Assembly: GCA_025937235.1 (NCBI GenBank)
Contig: JAICRU010000017.1
Coordinates: 1 to 44,476, forward strand
Length of the DNA: 44,476 nt
Direction: 5' to 3'
Source: Acidimicrobiia bacterium
Lineage (GTDB): Bacteria > Actinomycetota > Acidimicrobiia > Spongiisociales > ZC4RG35
In this document: in pieces, positions 1 through 7,995 of the stretch
Numbering within the stretch: the first letter of the stretch is position 1
How the letters are laid out: each line of letters opens with the position of its first letter
Translations under genes and position numbers: made by a program
Notes under the pieces: generated by a model
Seen by the model: the letters and a program-made list of their open reading frames with translations, nothing else
Database searches by the model: none
What the model was told of the DNA's origin: nothing

Positions 1-22
1 CCGGTGGTCGTTCGTCGGTCAC
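1..22 (-). other. possible 5' end of the next gene, cut by the window edge
   Basis: A GTG codon reads leftwards from position 22 and opens seven codons (V-T-D-E-R-P-P) before the window ends. It follows gcvH on the same strand and has a TATCAT hexamer seven bases upstream. In many actinobacteria an FHA-domain protein (GarA) follows gcvH, but seven codons cannot show what this is. Confidence 0.2.
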
Positions 23-29
23 GGAGGGG

Positions 30-35
30 ATGATA
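30..35 (-). promoter_or_regulatory. candidate -10 element (TATCAT) for the gene leaving the window
   Basis: On the minus strand TATCAT is followed by seven bases and then GTG at position 22, with no Shine-Dalgarno sequence between. This matches the leaderless pattern seen repeatedly in this window. No clear -35 element is visible. Confidence 0.3.
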
Positions 36-64
36 GGTAGGCGCGGTCCCTGAGCCGGGTGACC

Positions 65-445
65 CTATTCCGTCAAATCACGGTATCCGGCGGCGTCGAG
101 GAGACCGTCGGCCGGCATCTCATCGGCCAAGCTGAGCACCACGAGCCAGCCGTCCTCGTAAGGGCTCTGATTGACGAGCTCCGGGCTCGCCGATGTGGCC
201 TGGTTCACGTCATTCACTTTTCCGGCGAAAGGGGCGTAGACCTCACCAACGGACTTCGTGCTCTCCACCTCGACCAGGACGTCGTCCTTGGCGACGTCCT
301 TGCCCACCTCCGGCAGCTCGACATAGACCACGTCCCCGAGCTGGTCCTGGGCGTAGTCGGTGATCCCGATCCGGACCAGGCCGTCGCCCACGTTTCGGAT
401 CCACTCGTGCTCCTCCGTGTAGAGCAGATCATCGGGAATCTCCAT
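65..445 (-). CDS. gcvH: glycine cleavage system H protein
   Basis: This 126-aa protein is the lipoyl carrier of the glycine cleavage system. It shuttles the aminomethyl group from glycine decarboxylase (P) to the T protein and then to the L protein. The N-terminus carries the family motif YTEEHEW (9-15). The lipoylation loop ESTKSVGEVYAP spans 61-72, with the modified lysine at 64, and the C-terminal part has YEDGWL. Length is normal for the family. The reading frame stays open further upstream, but ATG 445 is chosen because it begins the conserved domain and shares one base with the stop of the pgsA-like gene (TGATG). No gcvP or gcvT lies in the window, so those partners must be encoded elsewhere. 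Confidence 0.96.
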   Translation of the reverse strand: MEIPDDLLYTEEHEWIRNVGDGLVRIGITDYAQDQLGDVVYVELPEVGKDVAKDDVLVEVESTKSVGEVYAPFAGKVNDVNQATSASPELVNQSPYEDGWLVVLSLADEMPADGLLDAAGYRDLTE

Positions 446-1041
446 CAAGCCTCCTCGGGATGCGGCGGGGACTCTAACGCCGCGATCTTGGCCCGACTGT
501 CGCCTATGTACAAGAAGGCCACGTACCAGTACAGCACGAGGCCGATGATGCCGAGGAGCCAACCGACCGGTCGGAGCAGCCACTCCATGACCCCGGCGGC
601 GGCTAGGTAGAAGGCGGGGATCGCGCCGTAGAGGGCGAAGGTGGCGGCCTTGCCCAGGAAGCGCACCTCCACGGTGCCCCCGCCACGCACGGCGAGATTC
701 AGCGCCACCACACCCATGAGGATCTCCCTGGCGATCAGGCCCCATCCGAGCCAGGCCGGCAGGACACCCGCGATGAGCCCGCCGACGACCGCCGAGGCGA
801 TCAAGAGACGGTCGGCCACGGGGTCGAGCACCTTGCCCAGCTCGCTAACCTGCCCGAGCCGTCTCGCCAGATAGCCGTCGACCCAGTCGGTCCAGCCGAT
901 TATGAAGACGATCCAGGCGGCCAGGGTGACGTCGTCCTCGATGAGCAGCGCCCACCAGAAGACCGGGATGGCGAGAAGGCGGACAAATGAGACCAGGTTG
1001 GGGATGGTCAGGATTCGACTGCTCGGAGCCGTCTCGGTCAC
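445..1041 (-). CDS. pgsA: CDP-alcohol phosphatidyltransferase (PgsA-like)
   Basis: A 198-aa integral membrane enzyme that probably transfers a phosphatidyl group from CDP-diacylglycerol to glycerol-3-phosphate in phospholipid synthesis. The full CDP-alcohol phosphotransferase signature is present: D55-G56-x2-A59-R60-x8-G69-x3-D73-x3-D77, preceded by D52. About five or six hydrophobic segments follow, which fits the family. The start is GTG, with no Shine-Dalgarno site but a TAGCCT hexamer seven bases upstream. The stop overlaps the gcvH start by one base, so the two are probably co-transcribed. Actinobacteria have several paralogues using glycerol phosphate, inositol phosphate or other acceptors. 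The exact acceptor cannot be fixed from sequence, so the symbol is provisional. Confidence 0.85.
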   Translation of the reverse strand: MTETAPSSRILTIPNLVSFVRLLAIPVFWWALLIEDDVTLAAWIVFIIGWTDWVDGYLARRLGQVSELGKVLDPVADRLLIASAVVGGLIAGVLPAWLGWGLIAREILMGVVALNLAVRGGGTVEVRFLGKAATFALYGAIPAFYLAAAGVMEWLLRPVGWLLGIIGLVLYWYVAFLYIGDSRAKIAALESPPHPEEA

Positions 1042-1048
1042 GCCTCGC

Positions 1049-1054
1049 AGGCTA
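1049..1054 (-). promoter_or_regulatory. candidate leaderless -10 element (TAGCCT) of the pgsA-like gene
   Basis: TAGCCT, seven bases, then GTG at 1041. The same hexamer at nearly the same distance precedes the UbiB-like gene and pafA. Confidence 0.45.
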
Positions 1055-1092
1055 ACCGTGGTGATCCGGGCGATTGGGTGAGCGCCTGGAGG

Positions 1093-2892
1093 TCAGGATC
1101 GGGGGCGGAGGTCTTCGAGGCCCCCGAGCCGGCCCTGGATGCCTCCCAACACCCCATGCTCTGCGAAGCCCACCCGATCCGAACGGTAGGCCTCGACGAT
1201 CTCGGGGTGATAGAGCACGAGATAGGGCAGATCCCGTGCCACCGCCTCCTCCATGCCCCACAACGCCGCCCGCGCCTCCTCCGGGGCTGTTGCCTGCTGG
1301 TAGAGATTCAGATCGGCATCGAAGTCGGGAGCGGAGTATCCGGTGGAGTTGGCAACCGCGCCCGTGGCGAAAAGCCAGCGGTGATAATCGGGCAGGACGG
1401 GATTGCCCAGTGTCCAGCCAAGCACGTACATGTCGTACTGTCGGGCACCGGCGTCGTCTTCGGAGAAGGCCAGGTCCACGACTGTGTCGAAGTCGGTCAC
1501 CACCGGACGCACGTCGAAGCCAAGTGTCTCCAGGGTGGTCTCGATCCGTGACGTGTAGTCGGGCCGGGCCGGGTCGTACTCGTCACCCGGGGTGAGAATG
1601 GTGAGAGGCGCCGGCGGCCTTCCCTCGATGGTCAAGCCGGTTCCCTGGGTCAGGGCCCCATCGACCACCGTCGGGAGGGATTGCCAGGCGTATCCGGCCC
1701 CCTGAAGCCCGGAGACAGCTTCTGCGACACGGTCCTCCAGGCTCCTGGTGTACGGCGAGGAAATGGCTGCCGCTTGATCTTCGTCGAACCAGGAGGCGTT
1801 GGCCGAGGACAGCATCGTGTAGGCGGGATCCGCCTCCTGGGCCAGGGTCTCGGTAACCGATCCCCGATCCAGGAGGAGCGCCAGGCTTCGACGGAACTCC
1901 GGCCGCGACATGGGGTCTCTGGTCAGGTTGAACCCGAGATAGCGGACCGAGTTGGCCGGGCTCCGCTCGATGACCACTCCATCCGTGCCCGCCAGGGTCG
2001 ATACCCCCCCGCTGCTGAGGCCGTTCGGGTCGAGAATCGTGTCGATGGCTCCAGCCCTCACCGCGGCGACAGCCGCTTCCTCGTCGGGGAAGATCCGATA
2101 GATCACCCTGCTGGCACCACTGCCGGGATGGCCCGGGTTGGCCACAGCCTCGATCATGTCGGCGCCGGCATTCACGATCTGCAGAGGTCCACCCGAGACC
2201 CCGGGGTCATCGAGTGCGTACAGGTCGGCTGCCGAACCGGCCCTCTCGGACTGCTCCGCCCAGACGTGGGCGGGCATGATCGGGGCCAGGCCCAACCCGT
2301 ACGGCCAAAGCCCGAGTCCGGGCCGCCTCCCGAACTCGATCCGCAATTCGGTGTCCGACTCGGCCACCACCTCCTCGATCTCATCCTGGTAGGCGTCCGC
2401 CCAACCGCCGCCCAGGTCGAGCCGACGGACCGTTTCGAAGGTGTAGACCACGTCCTCGGCGGTGACGGGCACGCCATCCGACCAGGCCAGGTCGTCGCTG
2501 AGCCGGATGCGGACACGCCAGCCTTGGTCGTCCCAGGTCGGATCGGCCTCCCCGGCGGCAAGCTCGGGGACCAGTGTGTTTGCGGCCGGATCGATCGCAT
2601 AGAGGGCGGGCTTGGTGGGGCCGAGCACGTAGGCGTTCCACGCGGTCGGCTCGGCCCCTATGTACTCCCAGTAGTTGGTGGTGGTGACACCGGCGAGCAG
2701 GCCGACGCGGTACACGAAGTCAGGTTCGGCCTCGGTCGAACCGGCCTGCGCTTCGGGTGCCAGGGTGGTCGGGACCGGCTCGGCCAGCTCTGTTGATGGA
2801 GCGTCGTTCGCTTGGATCTGGATGAAGGCCGCGACGGCGACACCGCTCAGCACCACGCCGGCCGCAACGGCCCTGAAGGTCTTGCTGGGCAT
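1093..2892 (-). CDS. ABC transporter solute-binding protein, family 5 (peptide/oligopeptide type)
   Basis: A 599-aa predicted secreted protein of the SBP_bac_5 family (DppA/OppA-like), which binds peptides, nickel chelates or similar solutes for ABC import. The ORF stays open to 3057, but the upstream part is antisense to the tRNA. ATG 2892 is chosen because it begins a signal sequence: K4 and R7 followed by a hydrophobic core at about 9-26. There is no lipobox cysteine, so it is either secreted or held by an uncleaved signal anchor. The mature part contains family hallmarks: a WSDGVPVTAEDVVYTFE-like segment, a YLGFNLTRDP segment, and a tail in which the receptor domain refolds on itself. No permease or ATPase genes of this transporter type are nearby, so it is an orphan or uses a distant transporter. 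It ends 51 bases before the pgsA-like start. Confidence 0.88.
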   Translation of the reverse strand: MPSKTFRAVAAGVVLSGVAVAAFIQIQANDAPSTELAEPVPTTLAPEAQAGSTEAEPDFVYRVGLLAGVTTTNYWEYIGAEPTAWNAYVLGPTKPALYAIDPAANTLVPELAAGEADPTWDDQGWRVRIRLSDDLAWSDGVPVTAEDVVYTFETVRRLDLGGGWADAYQDEIEEVVAESDTELRIEFGRRPGLGLWPYGLGLAPIMPAHVWAEQSERAGSAADLYALDDPGVSGGPLQIVNAGADMIEAVANPGHPGSGASRVIYRIFPDEEAAVAAVRAGAIDTILDPNGLSSGGVSTLAGTDGVVIERSPANSVRYLGFNLTRDPMSRPEFRRSLALLLDRGSVTETLAQEADPAYTMLSSANASWFDEDQAAAISSPYTRSLEDRVAEAVSGLQGAGYAWQSLPTVVDGALTQGTGLTIEGRPPAPLTILTPGDEYDPARPDYTSRIETTLETLGFDVRPVVTDFDTVVDLAFSEDDAGARQYDMYVLGWTLGNPVLPDYHRWLFATGAVANSTGYSAPDFDADLNLYQQATAPEEARAALWGMEEAVARDLPYLVLYHPEIVEAYRSDRVGFAEHGVLGGIQGRLGGLEDLRPRS

Positions 2893-2975
2893 GCCCGGAT
2901 GGAATCGGCAGTGACGGGGCCATACTTGACGTCGATCTCGAACAGCCCTCGTTCCATTTCGATCGGCCGCCCGGC

Positions 2976-2981
2976 TACGAT
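2976..2981 (+). promoter_or_regulatory. candidate -10 element (TACGAT) of tRNA-Pro
   Basis: TACGAT lies 17 bases upstream of the mature tRNA 5' end, so a short leader would be removed by RNase P. No convincing -35 hexamer is seen at the usual spacing. Confidence 0.35.
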
Positions 2982-2998
2982 TGATGCGGTCGACGACC

Positions 2999-3072
2999 CG
3001 GGCTGTGGCGCAGTTTGGTAGCGCACTTGGCTGGGGGCCAAGGGGTCGTGGGTTCAAATCCCGCCAGCCCGA
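2999..3072 (+). tRNA. tRNA-Pro (anticodon GGG)
   Basis: The cloverleaf folds by eye. The acceptor stem is CGGGCTG paired with CAGCCCG, with discriminator A at 3072. The D arm contains GCGC-AGTTTGGTA-GCGC. The anticodon stem is CTTGG/CCAAG around loop CTGGGGG, with anticodon GGG at 3033-3035, which reads CCC. The T arm is GTGGG-TTCAAAT-CCCGC. The genome does not encode the CCA tail, since ACCC follows. It is divergent from the family-5 binding protein gene. Confidence 0.97.
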
Positions 3073-3084
3073 CCCTGTGACGGC

Positions 3085-3101
3085 CCGCCTGCTACAGGCG
3101 G
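3085..3101 (+). terminator. hairpin just downstream of tRNA-Pro, possible terminator
   Basis: CCGCCTG and CAGGCGG form a perfect seven-pair stem with a three-base loop, 13 bases after the tRNA. There is no T-run behind it, so it may instead be a processing or protective structure. Confidence 0.35.
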
Positions 3102-3634
3102 CTCAGCGGATGAAGTGCCAGGTCACGATGTTGTCGAGTGATGGCGGCTCGGGTCGATGGCGGCGGCCGGGGACTTCGAACGGCTCCTGGCTCGAGCCCA
3201 GTGCGGCGACGACCAAACCACGAAGGGCGAACGCCTCGATCCTCGACATCCTCGCAGGCTCCCCGGAGCCACGCCGTGCCGAAAACCCCAGCCCGATGGC
3301 TATTGACGAGACCATCCCATCCACATGATCGGCACGATGCGCTCGGTCTTTAGGCTCAGCGCGGAAGGCATCGGGGCGTCAGCTCGGATACGTCGACGAT
3401 GGGGTCGGGATGAAGCGAAGCGGTTTCGTCCGGACCCTCCACCTCGAAGAAATGATGGTTTCCTCTGTCCTCGCTGGGTGCCGGCGCGACCCCCGGATCC
3501 TGCCATCGGTCTCCGACTCCGCGGAGTCGGACGCTGGGTTGGGTTGCTGGCGGGATGAAACGTGAGAGCTCACTCCATCGCTGCTGGAATCCCCATGTGC
3601 CTGACCAGAGCCGGCTACGGGTCTGTACCCGAGC
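3102..3634. other. non-coding stretch between tRNA-Pro and the EamA transporter gene
   Basis: About 530 bases with no ORF that I recognise. The short ORFs here on both strands show arginine/proline-rich shadow composition and no domain. No IS end, integrase or repeated tRNA 3' end is visible. The only clear structure is the 20-base palindrome at 3512-3531. A decayed gene cannot be excluded. Confidence 0.5.
3512..3531. repeat. perfect 20-base palindrome upstream of the EamA transporter gene
   Basis: TCCGACTCCG followed by its exact reverse complement CGGAGTCGGA, centred between 3521 and 3522, 103 bases before the start of the EamA gene. It could be an operator for a dimeric repressor or a cruciform/hairpin element. 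No T-tract follows on either strand. Confidence 0.7.
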
Positions 3635-4465
3635 ATGACCCTGTTCGCCCTTGTCCTTGCTCTCCTCGCCGCGGTCATGCACGCGGTGTGGAACCTGCTC
3701 GTCAAACGAAGTGATGACCATCTGGTGGCGGGCTGGACGGTCGTGGCGGGCGCAGCGGTGATCGCTCTGCCCATCCTGACGATGCACGGTGTGCCCGATC
3801 GCTCCGTCTGGGACCTGATCGTCATCTCGACGATCATCCAGGTCGGATATGTGCTGATGCTTGCGTCCGCATATCGGGTGGGCGATCTCTCCTTCGTCTA
3901 CCCGCTGGCCCGTGGGACCTCGCCCGTCCTCGTCGCGTTGGCGGGAGTGACGTTCTTGGGTGATGAGATCTCAATCGCGGGGTGGGCGGGGGTGGCATTG
4001 GTGACGGCCGCCCTGGTGATCCTTGCCTGGCGGCGGGCCGACAGGTCAGGGATGGGCGCTGCGCTGGTCACCGGCTTCCTCATCTCGGGGTACACCTCGA
4101 TCGATGCCGCGGCGGTGAGAGAGCAGGGCGAAGCGCTCTCCGTGATAGCGGCAGAGTTCGTCCTGCTCGCTCTGACCTTGGGCCTGGTGGTCCTGGTCTT
4201 GCGGGGGCCGGTGGCGATGGTGGGGATGTTCCGGTCGGATTGGCGCTCCGCTGTCATCGGGGGGTTTGCCACAGGGACCGCATATCTGTTGGTGATGATC
4301 GCGGCCCTCAGCGCCCCGGTCGGGTTGGTCTCAGGGGTCAGAGAGACGTCGGTGCTGATCGCGGTGGTCGCCTCCCGCATGCTCCTCCAGGAGGACGTCA
4401 GCGGAGCGCAGATCTGGACCGTGGCCACCGCCACCCTCGGCATCGTGCTGATCGCTCTGGGCTGA
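3635..4465 (+). CDS. EamA/DMT-family membrane transporter
   Basis: A 276-aa polytopic protein of the drug/metabolite transporter superfamily. It has about ten hydrophobic segments arranged as two EamA repeats. The first repeat begins LLAAVMHAVWNLLVKRS (10-26) and includes the typical FVYPLARGTSPVLVAL segment. The second ends with a segment rich in small residues, GIVLIALG. Members export amino acids, nucleosides or drugs, but the substrate cannot be deduced here. No Shine-Dalgarno sequence precedes ATG 3635 and no TANNNT hexamer sits at leaderless distance, so the start is less certain than the function. Its last 135 bases overlap the 3' end of the convergent HAD gene. Confidence 0.87.
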   Translation: MTLFALVLALLAAVMHAVWNLLVKRSDDHLVAGWTVVAGAAVIALPILTMHGVPDRSVWDLIVISTIIQVGYVLMLASAYRVGDLSFVYPLARGTSPVLVALAGVTFLGDEISIAGWAGVALVTAALVILAWRRADRSGMGAALVTGFLISGYTSIDAAAVREQGEALSVIAAEFVLLALTLGLVVLVLRGPVAMVGMFRSDWRSAVIGGFATGTAYLLVMIAALSAPVGLVSGVRETSVLIAVVASRMLLQEDVSGAQIWTVATATLGIVLIALG

Positions 4466-5197
4466 GCCTCCCCGAACAGGTGTGAGATGGTCGACCGCCG
4501 GCACCACCACAGTCGCCAGCTCCCCGACCTCCGCGGCGACCTCTCCGACCAGGACAGTGCCGGCCACGCCCGCGGCCACTCCGGCCGCCGCATCGACCCA
4601 GGAGTCACCGACGTACAGCATCCGGGCGGGAACGACCCCCATCACCCCCGCAGCCTCGAGCAATGCGTCAGGGGCCGGCTTCGGATGCAAACCCTGATCC
4701 CCCGACACGACGGCGTCGACGAGATCGCCGATCCCAAGAGCGATGATGGCGGCATCGATTGCGCTGCGATCGTCGCTCGAGACGATGGAGAGTCTGATCC
4801 CCTGCTCCTTGAGCGCACGCAGGGTCAGGTCGACCTCCCCCAGCGGCACCAGGTTTCCCTTCTCCCCCGCCAGGGCGGACGTGTGGCGGGCCGCAGTCGC
4901 GACAGTCTCGGCATCCGGAGAGCCGTGCTCCCCGAGCACCTCCAGGGTGATCTCGTAGAGCTGGCCCACCGTTCCCACAGCGAACAGGCCGCCACCGACC
5001 AGGTGATCCTGGTCGAGGTCGAGCCCCAGCCTCGCCGCCAGCTGGGCCATCAGCCCGGCATCGCCCCCGGCCGCAGTCTCGACCCAGGCGCGTGCCGCCG
5101 GGCCCCAGGCAGCATCCAGATCGATGAGCGTGCCATCTTTGTCAAAGGCGACAGCATCGACTTCGAAGGTCACTCCCCCGGCTGTCACCGTTGCCAT
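4331..5197 (-). CDS. HAD-superfamily phosphatase (phosphoglycolate phosphatase-like)
   Basis: A 288-aa ORF with all four HAD motifs. Motif I is FDKDGTLID (nucleophile D19, acid D21), motif II is VSSDD, motif III is the lysine in HPKPAPD, and motif IV is GDSWVD. The helical cap between motifs I and II indicates a Gph/PGM-type small-molecule phosphatase. The recognisable domain ends near AVDHLTP. The remaining roughly 50 residues (RGGSAQSDQ... onward) are antisense to the EamA gene and look unconserved, so the stop may have been lost or shifted. The start ATG 5197 is four bases after the stop of the ABC ATPase gene. It is therefore probably the last gene of the importer operon and may dephosphorylate the imported compound or a product of it. 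Confidence 0.85.
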   Translation of the reverse strand: MATVTAGGVTFEVDAVAFDKDGTLIDLDAAWGPAARAWVETAAGGDAGLMAQLAARLGLDLDQDHLVGGGLFAVGTVGQLYEITLEVLGEHGSPDAETVATAARHTSALAGEKGNLVPLGEVDLTLRALKEQGIRLSIVSSDDRSAIDAAIIALGIGDLVDAVVSGDQGLHPKPAPDALLEAAGVMGVVPARMLYVGDSWVDAAAGVAAGVAGTVLVGEVAAEVGELATVVVPAVDHLTPVRGGSAQSDQHDAEGGGGHGPDLRSADVLLEEHAGGDHRDQHRRLSDP

Positions 5198-5201
5198 ACG
5201 G

Positions 5202-6254
5202 TCAGGCCATCACCCAGCAGGCATGGGGCGGGAACGAGATCTGGGTCGAGTCCCCCGCCTCGGGCAGTTCGAGGAGCCGCTCGTTGAACAGGTCTGCGAT
5301 CAGCTTGCCCTCTTCCACCGCGATCTGGACCCTGACTATCGATCCGAGGAAGGTCACAGTCTCGACGATGCCCTCGAGGACGTTCTCCTCCGCGTCATCG
5401 AGGGTGATCTCCTCGGGTCGCATCATCAGGGACAGGCCGGCACCCGCCGGCGCCTCGATCATCGACGTCGTCCTCAATTCGTACCGACCCAGGCGGATGC
5501 GGCCCAAGGCCGGGTCCTCGACGGTCACCGGGAGCCTGTTGAGCTGGCCCACGAAGGAGGCGACGAAGCCGGTGGCCGGGTTGTTGTAGATCTCGAACGG
5601 CTCCCCTACCTGCTCCATCCGGCCCTTGCTCATGACGACCACGCGATCCGAGAGGGCGAGTGCCTCCTCTTGATCGTGGGTCACGTAGATCGTGGTGATG
5701 TTGAGCTGGCGCTGGATGCGGCGGATCTCCGCTCTCAAGTCATCCCGGATCTTGGCGTCTAGAGCGGAGAGCGGCTCGTCGAGGAGGAGCAACTGGGGTC
5801 GGATAGCCAACGCTCGGGCCAGCGCCACCCGTTGCTGCTGGCCGCCCGAGAGCTCGTTGGGGTAGGACTTCGCCTTGTCGGGCAGATGGATCAGATCGAG
5901 GAGCTCGGAGACCCGGTCCGACCGGGCAGAGCCCTCCTCCTTCCGGACCCTGAGGCCGAAGGCGATGTTGTCGGCGACGGTCATGTTGGGGAACAGTGCA
6001 TACGACTGGAACACCATGCCGATATTGCGCTCGTTTGCCTTGGCATAGGTCACGTCTTTGCCGGCGAGCCGGATCGTCCCGGCAGTCGGTTGCTCGAATC
6101 CGGCCACCATCCTCAGCGTCGTCGTCTTGCCACACCCGGATGGCCCGAGGAAGCTTACGAACTCGCCGGGCTCCACGTCCAGGTCGAAGGTTTCCACGGC
6201 GACCACCCCGTCGAACTCTTTCCGGATCCCGTGCAGGCTCAGGAACCCACTCAT
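5202..6254 (-). CDS. ABC importer ATPase (PotA/FbpC/AEP type)
   Basis: A 350-aa nucleotide-binding subunit of the spermidine/iron(III)/2-aminoethylphosphonate importer class. Walker A is GPSGCGKTT (37-45). The Q-loop is in VFQSYALFPN. The signature is LSGGQQQR (135-142). Walker B is LLLLDEPLSALD (155-166), and the H-loop is VTHDQEEAL. The C-terminal third contains a TOBE-type region, including the MMRPEE segment. An AAGGAG stretch directly abuts the ATG. The start overlaps the upstream permease stop (ATGA), and the HAD gene follows four bases after its own stop. This architecture is typical for PotA, FbpC and PhnT, so sequence alone does not fix the substrate. Confidence 0.94.
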   Translation of the reverse strand: MSGFLSLHGIRKEFDGVVAVETFDLDVEPGEFVSFLGPSGCGKTTTLRMVAGFEQPTAGTIRLAGKDVTYAKANERNIGMVFQSYALFPNMTVADNIAFGLRVRKEEGSARSDRVSELLDLIHLPDKAKSYPNELSGGQQQRVALARALAIRPQLLLLDEPLSALDAKIRDDLRAEIRRIQRQLNITTIYVTHDQEEALALSDRVVVMSKGRMEQVGEPFEIYNNPATGFVASFVGQLNRLPVTVEDPALGRIRLGRYELRTTSMIEAPAGAGLSLMMRPEEITLDDAEENVLEGIVETVTFLGSIVRVQIAVEEGKLIADLFNERLLELPEAGDSTQISFPPHACWVMA

Positions 6255-7084
6255 CTCCTTTTTCCCGGTCTCGTTATCAACGCAATCGTGCCCATCGCAG
6301 CCCAGGTGAGGGCGAAGGCCACCACGGCCATCGCCGACGGCTCGTAGACCTTGCTCCTTGTGAGGTTGGCCATGTAGGGGCCGAAGGTCTGCTGTGCCAT
6401 GAAGAGGGCGATCGTCAGCTCACCGATCACGATGGCGAAGGTGAGCAGGGCCCCGGAGAGAAGAGCCACGCGCAAATTGGGGAAGATGACCCGGCGCAGG
6501 ATCGTGGGCCACCCCGCCCCCAGGCTCTGTGCCGCCTCGGTCAGAGTGCGGACATCCATCGCCCGCAGTCCGTTGTCAACTGAGCGAAACATGTACGGAA
6601 ACGACAGCGCGGCGTAGGCGCAGATGAGCAGAACCCGTGAGCTGTCGTAAGTGGCGGTCAAAAGGAGCGGGGGTCGGCCATACAGCCGGATGAGACCGAA
6701 GACCAGGACCACGGCAGGGATCACGAATGGGAGCAGGGTGATGAACTCGACCACCGGGCGGAGACGGGGCAGCCTCAGGGTCACCCAGTAGGCGGTGGGG
6801 ACGATGATGATCAGGCTGAGGAAGATGGCGGCGACCGCGTTGATGACCGATTCGGTGAACGATGGCCAGAAGTTGGCATCATCGAACAGGCGACGATATG
6901 CCTCGAACCCGAGTTTGTCGGCCTCGGCCCGCAACGACCACCAGAAGGTCGCCCCCAGCGGGATCAGGAAATAGACGGCGGCCAAGATGAGGATCGCCCA
7001 CGCCCAGAATCGATTTCGCCTCGTCGGCGCCTCAGGCGCCTCTGCGTCGGTCGAAACCGGGATCGGAGCAGTGGAGATGGTCAT
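6251..7084 (-). CDS. ABC importer permease, second subunit
   Basis: A 277-aa inner-membrane permease with about six transmembrane segments. It carries the cytoplasmic coupling loop EAAQSLGAGWPTILRRV, the EAA motif that contacts the ATPase. It is of the PotC/FbpB C-half type. ATG 7084 is chosen because it overlaps the stop of the first permease gene (ATGA). An in-frame GTG at 7093 would add three residues. The stop in turn overlaps the ATPase start, so the three transporter genes are translationally coupled. Confidence 0.92.
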   Translation of the reverse strand: MTISTAPIPVSTDAEAPEAPTRRNRFWAWAILILAAVYFLIPLGATFWWSLRAEADKLGFEAYRRLFDDANFWPSFTESVINAVAAIFLSLIIIVPTAYWVTLRLPRLRPVVEFITLLPFVIPAVVLVFGLIRLYGRPPLLLTATYDSSRVLLICAYAALSFPYMFRSVDNGLRAMDVRTLTEAAQSLGAGWPTILRRVIFPNLRVALLSGALLTFAIVIGELTIALFMAQQTFGPYMANLTRSKVYEPSAMAVVAFALTWAAMGTIALITRPGKRR

Positions 7085-7995
7085 CCCAGCCACCTCTCTG
7101 AGCGACGCTGCAGGATCGAGTAGAGGACGATCGAGAGTCCCATGATGAACACCATCCCCATTGCCACCGCGTAGCCCAGCCCCGGGTTGTTGAGGACATC
7201 ACCGGAGATCTGCTGGCCGATGAGCAGCGTCGCCAGGGGCAAGAGCCCGCCAGTTAGGGCATATGCGGTGGCATGGGCGCCGAAGGCGTTTCCGAAGAGC
7301 AGGATCATGGTCCCCAGGATGGACGGCAGGAGCACGGGGAGGGCGACGCGTCTCCAGTACTGGCCGGGAGTGGCGCCCAGGTTCTCAGCCGCCTCACGCC
7401 AATCCTGTTTCAACCCGTCGAGAGCGGGGAGCATCACCAGGACCATCAGCGGGATCTGAAAGAACAGGTAGACGAGGGAGAGCCCCCAGTAGGAGTAGAT
7501 GGTGAATCCGCCTCCATAGAGATCGACCCCGATGAGCTCGAAGAGCGCGGTCAGGACCCCAACCCGGCCCAGGGTGAAGATGAACGCGGCGGCCAGAGGC
7601 ACGCCGGCGAAGTTGGAGGCCACGCCGGAGAAAGTGGTGAGCCCGGAGCGGAAAGGCCGGGGCAGGCCTCCCATCGAGACCGCCCAGGCAAGGAAGAAGC
7701 CGATCAAGCCGCCGATCACGGCCGTGGTGAGGCTGATCCTGATCGACATCGAGTAGGCAGCAATGACCGTGTTCGTGGTGAGCGCCCGGTAGTTGTCGAG
7801 CGTCAGCGTGCCGTCGGGCCCTTCGAGGCTCCGGTAAGCGAGGATGACCGCCGGGGCGATGAGGAACATCCCCGAAAAGAGGAAGAACGGGAGCACCCCG
7901 AGCCAGCTCCCGAAGCGGGCGAGTGGGGGGCGCCGGGCGCCCCCCACAATTGCCTTGGGTCTCGCTGTATCAGCCGCCGCTGGGGCTTGGCTCAA
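7081..7995 (-). CDS. ABC importer permease, first subunit
   Basis: About 304 residues if translation starts at TTG 7995. The first hydrophobic segment starts near LGVLPFFLFSGMFLIAP, and about six segments follow. The EAA loop is WREAAENLGATPGQYWRRV, as in PotB-like permeases. TTG 7995 would overlap the binding-protein gene by 26 bases and lacks a Shine-Dalgarno site. GTG 7947 lies 22 bases after the binding-protein stop and is preceded by AAGG at a five-base spacing, so it may be the true start; the only loss would be 16 unconserved residues. It pairs with the second permease to form the transmembrane channel. Confidence 0.91.
   Translation of the reverse strand: MSQAPAAADTARPKAIVGGARRPPLARFGSWLGVLPFFLFSGMFLIAPAVILAYRSLEGPDGTLTLDNYRALTTNTVIAAYSMSIRISLTTAVIGGLIGFFLAWAVSMGGLPRPFRSGLTTFSGVASNFAGVPLAAAFIFTLGRVGVLTALFELIGVDLYGGGFTIYSYWGLSLVYLFFQIPLMVLVMLPALDGLKQDWREAAENLGATPGQYWRRVALPVLLPSILGTMILLFGNAFGAHATAYALTGGLLPLATLLIGQQISGDVLNNPGLGYAVAMGMVFIMGLSIVLYSILQRRSERWLG

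Noticed and set aside
2893-3057. N-terminal extension of the family-5 binding protein reaching over the tRNA
   Set aside because: The extra 55 residues are antisense to the tRNA-Pro gene, and a proper signal sequence starts at ATG 2892.
3103-3324. A 73-codon minus-strand ORF after the tRNA
   Set aside because: No ribosome-binding site, no domain and no coupling to a neighbour; composition is not convincing.
2999-3634. Integrated element beside tRNA-Pro
   Set aside because: No integrase, no duplicated tRNA 3' end and no phage or IS genes are visible in the 560 bases that follow; xerD at 18941 is the housekeeping recombinase.
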